From Bacilli bacterium (GTDB lineage Bacteria; Bacillota_I; Bacilli_A; RF39; UBA660): a stretch of DNA of 11,369 nt. The stretch is taken from contig JAEDNL010000041.1 in NCBI GenBank assembly GCA_016302505.1, positions 1 to 11,369 of the forward strand, given 5' to 3'. Positions 7,195 through 11,369 of the stretch are shown in pieces (position 1 is the first letter of the stretch; each line of letters begins with the position of its first letter). The notes beneath the pieces were generated by a model that had not been told where the DNA came from, made no database searches, and saw only the letters and a list, made by a program, of their open reading frames with translations. The position numbers were made by a program, and so were the translations under genes.

Positions 7195-7465
7195 AAATCA
7201 TGTAAATGTTATCAGTTACTTCTGAACCTGCTGATTCTAACTTTTGAATTCTTGTATCTAAATTTCTAATTTGTCTTTCTAACGTGCTTATTCTTTGTTC
7301 ATGATCATTGTTATAATTTTGATTTTGATTATAATTATCAGGTATTACATTAGGACCATATGCTTGATATTGACTGTTCATATTATAACCACTAGGAGGT
7401 ATATAAGCACCAGGGGTAGAATAACCTTGATTTACATTTTGATAAAACATATTTCTATTATCCAT
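7193..7465 (-). CDS. Small Asn/Tyr/Pro-rich protein with C-terminal coiled coil
   Basis: 90 residues from the ATG at 7465-7463. The frame extends upstream to 7546, but only this ATG has a ribosome binding site (AGGTG, 6 bases before it), and the longer form would run into trmB. Residues 1-53 are low complexity (YSTPGAYIPPSGYN, NYNQNQNYNND). Residues ~56-78 form a short coiled coil with I/L at heptad positions (RISTLERQIRNLDTRIQKLE). It ends in a hydrophobic NIYMI. No signal peptide or membrane span is visible. The layout, a disordered sticky N-terminus with an oligomerising helix, resembles small coat or scaffold-like proteins of Firmicutes, but I do not recognise a family. It is convergent with the arc operon and divergent from trmB. 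Confidence 0.72.
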   Translation of the reverse strand: MDNRNMFYQNVNQGYSTPGAYIPPSGYNMNSQYQAYGPNVIPDNYNQNQNYNNDHEQRISTLERQIRNLDTRIQKLESAGSEVTDNIYMI

Positions 7466-7485
7466 ATTTTCACCTAATATAGTAT

Positions 7486-7514
7486 ATGACAAAGCATTAT
7501 ATTTAGTGTATAAT
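7486..7514 (+). promoter_or_regulatory. Promoter of trmB
   Basis: ATGACA (7486-7491), a 17-base spacer and TATAAT (7509-7514) make the best sigma-A-type promoter in the window. The expected start near 7521 coincides with the ribosome binding site GAGGTG (7521-7526), so the 5' leader would be only about 10 bases. The -35 lies in the leader region of the divergent small gene. Confidence 0.65.
7496..7501 (-). promoter_or_regulatory. Possible -10 of the small minus-strand gene
   Basis: A perfect TATAAT on the minus strand, about 30 bases before the start codon, lying inside the spacer of the trmB promoter. No fitting -35 or TGn extension is seen, so it is weakly supported. Confidence 0.3.
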
Positions 7515-7531
7515 ATATTCGAGGTGTTAAA

Positions 7532-8149
7532 ATGAGACTTAAACATATCAAAGATGCAGATAAAATAATAATGTCATCACCATATTTGGTTAAAAACCCA
7601 GATTATTATAAAGGGAAATGGAATAAATTATTTAATAATGATAATAAAATAGAAATAGAAGTAGGTACAGGGAAGGGTAAATTTATAATATCAAAAGCTA
7701 TTAAAAATCCTAATATAAACTATATAGGTATTGAAAAGTATGATAGTCCTTTAGTATCAGCCGTTAAAAAATTAGAAAATTTAGAATTAAATAATTTAAA
7801 ATTAATATGTTTTGATGCTTTTAACATTGAAAATATATTTGATAAAGAAGTATACAAAATATATTTAAATTTTTCTGATCCATGGCCTAAGAAAAGACAT
7901 GAAAAGAGAAGATTATCATCAAAAATATTCTTAGAAAAATATGATAATATATTTAAAAATAATAAAAGAATAGAAATGAAAACTGATAATGATGACTTAT
8001 TTGAATATTCTATGGAATCATTTTTAGATTATGGATATAAAATTATTAAATGTAATACTAATTATTTTGATGAGTTTACTACAGAGTATGAAGATAAATT
8101 TATAAGTAAGGGTAAAAATATTAATTATATTTCTGTTGTTAAAAAATAA
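7532..8149 (+). CDS. trmB: tRNA (guanine-N7-)-methyltransferase
   Basis: 205 residues, slightly short for the family. TrmB makes m7G46 in the variable loop of many tRNAs using S-adenosylmethionine. Visible family signatures are the SAM-binding loop EVGTGKGKF (43-51), the acidic end of the next strand IGIEKYD (65-71), the hallmark NFSDPWPKKRHEKRRL (113-128), MKTDN (149-153) and the C-terminal TEYEDKF (184-190) used in tRNA contact and catalysis. The ATG has GAGGTG at 5-base spacing. It has its own promoter and no clear terminator, so transcription may continue into the following lipoprotein gene. Core housekeeping function. Confidence 0.96.
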   Translation: MRLKHIKDADKIIMSSPYLVKNPDYYKGKWNKLFNNDNKIEIEVGTGKGKFIISKAIKNPNINYIGIEKYDSPLVSAVKKLENLELNNLKLICFDAFNIENIFDKEVYKIYLNFSDPWPKKRHEKRRLSSKIFLEKYDNIFKNNKRIEMKTDNDDLFEYSMESFLDYGYKIIKCNTNYFDEFTTEYEDKFISKGKNINYISVVKK

Positions 8150-8164
8150 ATAATTTGTTATAAT
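8136..8164 (+). promoter_or_regulatory. Promoter of the lipoprotein-ytxGH-like operon
   Basis: TTGTTA (8136-8141), 17 bases, then TATAAT (8159-8164) preceded by TGT, an extended -10. The -35 lies in the end of trmB. The ribosome binding site AGGAGA at 8179-8184 serves the ATG at 8190. Confidence 0.62.
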
Positions 8165-8189
8165 TTTTAATGTAATATAGGAGATAAAT

Positions 8190-8807
8190 ATGTATAAGAA
8201 AGTAATAATAATATTATGTCTATTTTTATTTACTGGATGTAGCGCTTATTCTTTAAATAATTTATCAAATGAAGATATTATTAAATTAATTATAAATGAG
8301 AATAATAAACTATATAATATTAATAATAAAGGATATAGATATAATTTACCAATAGAGTTTAGTGTATATTCAGATAGAGATTATAGTCAAATACTTTTAT
8401 CTAAAAATACTAAATATTATATGAATATCGATGTAGTAGGCTATTATTATAAAAATAAATATATTAAAGAACATGACGATTCTGACTATGAATTCTTTGA
8501 ATTTGGACATGAAGATAAAACTGGTTACTTAAGAATAACTCAAAATAATGATAACTTTTTTGTTGAGTTGTGTTATAATTATGCTATAATAGAAGTAGAG
8601 GTAAAACAAAGTGAGCTAAGATATGCAATATCTAGAAGTATCTCAATATTAAATTCTATAAAGTATAACGATATAATCATTGAAAAATATATTGGTGAAA
8701 ATGATTTAGATTCTAAGGAGTCAGTTTATAGTATTCCACAACCTGATAGTAAAAATGAATCAAAGAACATTTTAGAATATATTGAAGAAGATGAAGAGAA
8801 AGAATAA
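8190..8807 (+). CDS. Lipoprotein of unknown function
   Basis: 205 residues. MYKKVIIILCLFLFTGC is a type II signal peptide with lipobox FTGC (lipidated Cys17; Phe at -3 is less usual). The mature part is rich in Asn, Tyr and Ile. An N-terminal helix (NEDIIKLIINENNKLYN) precedes an all-beta-looking region (~48-130) and a second helix (SELRYAISRSISILNSI, ~140-157). The tail is acidic and probably disordered. No catalytic motif is visible and I do not recognise the family. It leads a run of four closely spaced genes (21-base gap to the next) that ends with YtxG/YtxH-like proteins, so an envelope role is plausible but inferred. Confidence 0.83.
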   Translation: MYKKVIIILCLFLFTGCSAYSLNNLSNEDIIKLIINENNKLYNINNKGYRYNLPIEFSVYSDRDYSQILLSKNTKYYMNIDVVGYYYKNKYIKEHDDSDYEFFEFGHEDKTGYLRITQNNDNFFVELCYNYAIIEVEVKQSELRYAISRSISILNSIKYNDIIIEKYIGENDLDSKESVYSIPQPDSKNESKNILEYIEEDEEKE

Positions 8808-8828
8808 AAAGTCAGAAAGAGGTGCAAA

Positions 8829-9677
8829 ATGGGAGTTTTTACAAAACTAAAGAATATATTTTATGATGAGGAATATATTGAAGAACCAGAAGAAGATATT
8901 AAAATAGAAAAACCAATTAAAAGAGAATTTAAAAGAGAAATAAATAAAGAAGAAATTGATGATACTCCTAGAGTTTCAGAAATTAAAATAACTGGATATG
9001 TAGATGAACCAGTTAAAGAAAAGAAACCTGAAAAAGAAGATATTAAAGAAGAAACTACATATAAAAATGAGAGGGAATTATTTAAAACAGAAAAATCATC
9101 ATTTAACTTTACACAATTTGATGATGAAGAATTACCTCCAAGAAGAAATGTAATGAATTATGAATCTAGAACTTCTTCATATAAAAAAGAAGTACAAAAA
9201 CCTGTTGAGGTAGAGCAACCTAAGGTATTTAAACCTAGTCCAGTAATATCTCCAATATATGGTATATTAGATAAAGATTATAGAAAAGAAGAAATAGTTG
9301 CTAAAACCAAAGCAAAAGAGCACACTATTAATACCAATGATAGTGCTACTACATATGATTCGGTAAGAAAAAAAGCGTATGGAACACTTGAAGATGATTT
9401 GGAAGATACATTAAATAGTATGAATAAATTATCACCAAACACAATAAAAGAAAGTATTAATGATATAAATGAAGCAGTAGATGCTATTAATACAAAAGCT
9501 AATAAAATAGAAGAATATATTTCTAAAGTTGAAGAACAAACTCCAGATGTATCAATAGGTGAACTAGAAGATAAAGTTAAAGAAACAATAGATGTTGATA
9601 ATGATACTATTTCTGATAATACACTAGAACATGATTTATTTAATTTAATTGATTCAATGTATGATAAGGAGGATTGA
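8829..9677 (+). CDS. Acidic, mostly disordered protein with SepF-like N-terminal helix
   Basis: 282 residues, very rich in Glu, Lys and Asp, with no cysteine, signal peptide or membrane span. The N-terminus MGVFTKLKNIF followed by DEEYIEEPEE closely resembles the membrane-targeting amphipathic helix and acidic linker of SepF, but the SepF fold itself is not seen. Residues ~20-130 look disordered. A distinctive stretch follows at 132-156 (FKPSPVISPIYGILDKDY). Residues ~205-235 are predicted coiled coil (INDINEAVDAINTKANKIEEYI). The end is LFNLIDSMYDKED, like a short peptide motif for a partner. Ribosome binding site AGAGGTG; the stop is 2 bases before the next start. A cytoplasmic, membrane-associated scaffold or division/envelope regulator is my inference; the true function is unknown. 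Confidence 0.8.
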   Translation: MGVFTKLKNIFYDEEYIEEPEEDIKIEKPIKREFKREINKEEIDDTPRVSEIKITGYVDEPVKEKKPEKEDIKEETTYKNERELFKTEKSSFNFTQFDDEELPPRRNVMNYESRTSSYKKEVQKPVEVEQPKVFKPSPVISPIYGILDKDYRKEEIVAKTKAKEHTINTNDSATTYDSVRKKAYGTLEDDLEDTLNSMNKLSPNTIKESINDINEAVDAINTKANKIEEYISKVEEQTPDVSIGELEDKVKETIDVDNDTISDNTLEHDLFNLIDSMYDKED

Positions 9678-9679
9678 TA

Positions 9680-9976
9680 ATGGAATATTTAAGTGAAATG
9701 TTACCAATAATTATATATTTTTTACTTATAGTACTTTTAGTAGTATTAATAATAGTTGGTATTAAATTAATATTTACTATTACTAAAGTAGATGAATTGC
9801 TTGATGATGTTACTGAAAAGTTAAGTTCATTTGATAGGCTATTTAATGTAATTAATTTTACAACAGATAGATTTGGTGTTATTAGTGAAACTATTATTAG
9901 TTTTATAACAGCAAAATTAAAAAAGTTAATGAAACCAAAAAAAAAATCTAAAAAGGAGGAAGATGATTATGAGTAA
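9680..9976 (+). CDS. YtxG/DUF948-like single-span membrane protein
   Basis: 98 residues from ATG 9680, which has AAGGAGG at 9666-9672 with 7-base spacing. A TTG six bases earlier would overlap the upstream stop and sit only 1 base from the ribosome binding site. One N-terminal membrane span (~8-33, very Ile/Leu/Val rich) is followed by an amphipathic helical region (VDELLDDVTEKLSSFDRLFN) and a Lys-rich then acidic tail. This is the layout of DUF948/YtxG proteins, which in Bacillus are encoded next to ytxH. The stop overlaps the next gene by 8 bases (ATGAGTAA). Exact role unknown; envelope or stress function by association. Confidence 0.82.
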   Translation: MEYLSEMLPIIIYFLLIVLLVVLIIVGIKLIFTITKVDELLDDVTEKLSSFDRLFNVINFTTDRFGVISETIISFITAKLKKLMKPKKKSKKEEDDYE

Positions 9977-10382
9977 AAAAAGTGGACTTGGAAAGTTTAT
10001 CGCAGGAGCAGCCATAGGAGCTGGACTTGGATTATTATTCGCACCAGATAGTGGTGAAAATACAAGAAAGGTATTAAAAAGAAAGTTAGATGATTTAGTT
10101 AATAAAGCTAAAGAAGTAGACATTGATGAAGTTAAAGATGAACTATTATATAAAGTTGAAACTCTTCAAGCAGAGTTAGCTACTTTAGATAAAGAAAAAG
10201 TTCAAAAAATTGCTTTAGAAAAAGCAGATGTTATTAAAACTAAAGCTGAAGAATTATATAAATATGCTGTAGAAAAAGGAACTCCTGTGCTAGAAAAAGC
10301 AGCTGATGAAGTTAGAAAACAAGCTTTAAAAGTAGTTAAAGAAATGGAAAAGAAATTAGAATCAGATAAAAAGAGAAAATAA
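9969..10382 (+). CDS. YtxH-like general stress protein
   Basis: 137 residues. The N-terminus GLGKFIAGAAIGAGLGLLFAPDSGENTR is the YtxH signature (small-residue hydrophobic segment, then LFAP and a SGxxTR turn); the rest is a long charged helix with coiled-coil tendency (~34-133). ATG 9969 is chosen over the ATG at 9963 because AAGGAGG at 9953-9959 is only 3 bases from the latter but 9 from the former. In Bacillus, YtxH belongs to a stress-regulated operon; here the preceding YtxG-like gene supports the call. The last codons (KKRK) and stop are inside the terminator hairpin. Confidence 0.88.
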   Translation: MSKKSGLGKFIAGAAIGAGLGLLFAPDSGENTRKVLKRKLDDLVNKAKEVDIDEVKDELLYKVETLQAELATLDKEKVQKIALEKADVIKTKAEELYKYAVEKGTPVLEKAADEVRKQALKVVKEMEKKLESDKKRK

Positions 10383-10397
10383 TTTTTCTCTTTTTTT
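10368..10397 (+). terminator. Two-way terminator shared by the ytxH-like and mscS-like genes
   Basis: A 12-bp stem (AAAAAGAGAAAA pairing with TTTTCTCTTTTT) with loop TAAT. The loop contains most of the ytxH-like stop codon (TAA at 10380-10382), and the outer arm touches the stop of the minus-strand channel gene (10396-10398). T runs exist in both directions. Confidence 0.88.
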
Positions 10398-11259
10398 AAT
10401 CTATAAATATCTTAATTTTACCATCTTTATTAGCAAGCAATATCTTATTCCAAATATCACTTTCAATATTTCTTACTTTTTTAGGATGACATAGGAATCT
10501 AATTGTTAATTTAACATGATTATCTACAACGCTAGTATAAATTATAGGATCTAAATTATTATAATATATTCTATATTCACCAACTACATTATTTAACTGA
10601 TTCTTCATTTTGCTTGGAATCTTTTTTAATGTTTCATTAGAATTAATAATCTTATACAATACTTTTTTATCTTTTTCTATATTAGAATCTATTGGTACAT
10701 TAACTTCCATTTCTTTCCAAATATATTTAAATGCTTTTGAATAGTTTTTAATAGGGTAACTAAATATTTTAGAACTAGGTATTTGTACTATAATACCAGT
10801 ACTTTGTTCACCTTTTTCTTCTTCTTTTACTTCTAATATTTCAAAACTTAAATAATTAATATTAATAACATCCCCAATAATATCGTTTATCTCAATTCTA
10901 TCTTCTACAATAAATGTTTTATTTAATTTAATATAAATACCTGAAAAGAAATTTAATATGATATCTCTTAATGCAAAAGTTAATGCAGCAGATACAAAAC
11001 TAATTAAAGTAAGAAAATTCTTAAAATAATCTTGCCATATAATAATAAAAGATAAAATAATTATAATATTTATAAATAAATGACATCTTTTATTTAATCT
11101 ATATTTTTTTCTATCATTTTTATTAAATCTATTATTTAATAATTCAAATATTTTATTAATTAATTTAAAAATAATAATTATTATTAATGATTCTATTGCT
11201 AATTTAAAATTATTATTATCAATATTAATTATATTTGTAATAAAGTCTAATATATTCAT
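10396..11259 (-). CDS. MscS-type small-conductance mechanosensitive channel
   Basis: 287 residues from the ATG at 11259-11257, which has a perfect GGAGGT six bases upstream. An earlier in-frame ATG at 11292 has no ribosome binding site and precedes this one. Three membrane spans: ~18-42, ~59-79 and the pore-lining helix ~84-111 (SFVSAALTFALRDIILNFFSGIYI region), the most conserved part of MscS. The beta domain follows (~115-172: FIVEDRIEINDIIGDV, then VQIPSSKIFSYPIKNY). A C-terminal alpha/beta domain (~183-287) matches the cytoplasmic cage. The channel releases osmolytes on hypo-osmotic shock. The second span is followed by DYFK; the loop 44-60 is very basic. Convergent with the ytxH-like gene. 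Confidence 0.92.
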   Translation of the reverse strand: MNILDFITNIINIDNNNFKLAIESLIIIIIFKLINKIFELLNNRFNKNDRKKYRLNKRCHLFINIIIILSFIIIWQDYFKNFLTLISFVSAALTFALRDIILNFFSGIYIKLNKTFIVEDRIEINDIIGDVININYLSFEILEVKEEEKGEQSTGIIVQIPSSKIFSYPIKNYSKAFKYIWKEMEVNVPIDSNIEKDKKVLYKIINSNETLKKIPSKMKNQLNNVVGEYRIYYNNLDPIIYTSVVDNHVKLTIRFLCHPKKVRNIESDIWNKILLANKDGKIKIFID

Positions 11260-11282
11260 TATAATACCTCCATGAAGCATAA

Positions 11283-11291
11283 AGTATAACA
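11283..11291 (-). promoter_or_regulatory. Extended -10 promoter of the mscS-like gene
   Basis: On the minus strand, TGTTATACT (TGn plus TATACT) lies 12 bases before the GGAGGT ribosome binding site, implying a short leader. No good -35 is seen. A TATAAT at 11296-11301 is an alternative. Confidence 0.5.
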
Positions 11292-11336
11292 TAATATTAT
11301 ATTTAATGAAAGTGAAAATTATTAAAAAATATAAAC

Positions 11337-11363
11337 TTTACATATAAAATGTAAATATTGACA
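11337..11363 (+). promoter_or_regulatory. 19-bp dyad followed by a TTGACA box (control region of the next gene)
   Basis: TTTACATATAAAATGTAAA (11337-11355) is a perfect 7-bp inverted repeat with a 5-base spacer. Two bases later a consensus -35, TTGACA (11358-11363), faces right. The window ends before a -10 can be seen. The dyad could be an operator for a divergent regulator or an activator site. Bases 11292-11369 hold no gene. Confidence 0.4.
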
Positions 11364-11369
11364 AGTTAA

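Noticed and set aside
7295..7477. Plus-strand 60-residue frame
   Set aside because: Opposite strand of the small coiled-coil gene; almost only Ile, Leu and Thr from its Asn-rich codons.
8829..9677. Calling this gene sepF
   Set aside because: Only the N-terminal helix resembles SepF; the conserved SepF domain is absent.
9674..9682. TTG start for the YtxG-like gene
   Set aside because: Only 1 base after AAGGAGG and overlapping the upstream stop; ATG 9680 has proper spacing.
9926..10123. Minus-strand 65-residue frame
   Set aside because: Antisense to the overlapping ytxG/ytxH-like genes, whose coding signal is clear.
11260..11292. Upstream ATG (11292) for the mscS-like gene
   Set aside because: The extra 11 residues contain the GGAGGT ribosome binding site of the next ATG and have no binding site of their own.
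1..11369. Alternative genetic code (TGA as Trp)
   Set aside because: TGA works as a stop for arcA and for the acidic protein, and tryptophan is TGG throughout.
1..11369. CRISPR array, tRNA, rRNA, insertion sequence or riboswitch
   Set aside because: No regularly spaced repeats, no tRNA-like folds, no transposase, and no leader longer than about 75 bases apart from the window edge.

Overview
The window looks like chromosomal DNA from an AT-rich, low-GC Gram-positive-type bacterium, most likely an uncultured host-associated Bacilli/Mollicutes-like lineage. The grounds are very low GC, strong AGGAGG-type ribosome binding sites, two lipoproteins with lipoboxes, a YtxG/YtxH-type gene pair, very short intergenic gaps, and the standard code (TGA is a stop at 4775-4777 and 9675-9677, and tryptophan is TGG). 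Taxonomy is an inference from style, not from a marker gene.

Layout. Bases 1-1143 hold the 3' end of a large extracellular repeat protein (InlB/Listeria-Bacteroides-like repeats, then an Ig-like region and a cysteine-containing tail), closed by a strong terminator. Bases 1217-3468 are a two-gene surface operon: a 623-residue secreted protein with a glycine-rich domain resembling the ALK/LTK-type Gly-rich fold and a 28-cysteine C-terminal region, followed by a small lipoprotein. Bases 3542-7161 are an arginine deiminase (ADI) pathway operon: arcA, then one long open frame that joins carbamate kinase (ArcC) to a YfcC/DcuC-superfamily antiporter without a stop codon, although a full Shine-Dalgarno and ATG for the transporter remain inside it. 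Ornithine carbamoyltransferase (arcB), which must supply carbamoyl phosphate, is not in this cluster.

A small minus-strand gene (Asn/Tyr/Pro-rich with a coiled coil) converges on the arc operon at a two-way terminator and is divergent from trmB (tRNA m7G46 methyltransferase). Downstream of trmB, with its own extended -10 promoter, lies a four-gene unit: a lipoprotein, an acidic disordered protein with a SepF-like N-terminal helix, a YtxG/DUF948-like membrane protein and a YtxH-like protein. It ends at a hairpin shared with a convergent MscS-type mechanosensitive channel gene. The last ~75 bases hold a 19-bp dyad followed by a perfect TTGACA box facing out of the window, probably the control region of the next gene.

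Functionally the window combines cell-surface proteins (adhesion or extracellular structure, inferred), anaerobic energy from arginine, tRNA modification, and envelope or osmotic maintenance genes. The most notable observations are the ArcC-antiporter fusion with its retained internal start, the Gly-rich/Cys-rich secreted protein, and a repeated terminator-plus-extended-(-10) junction.
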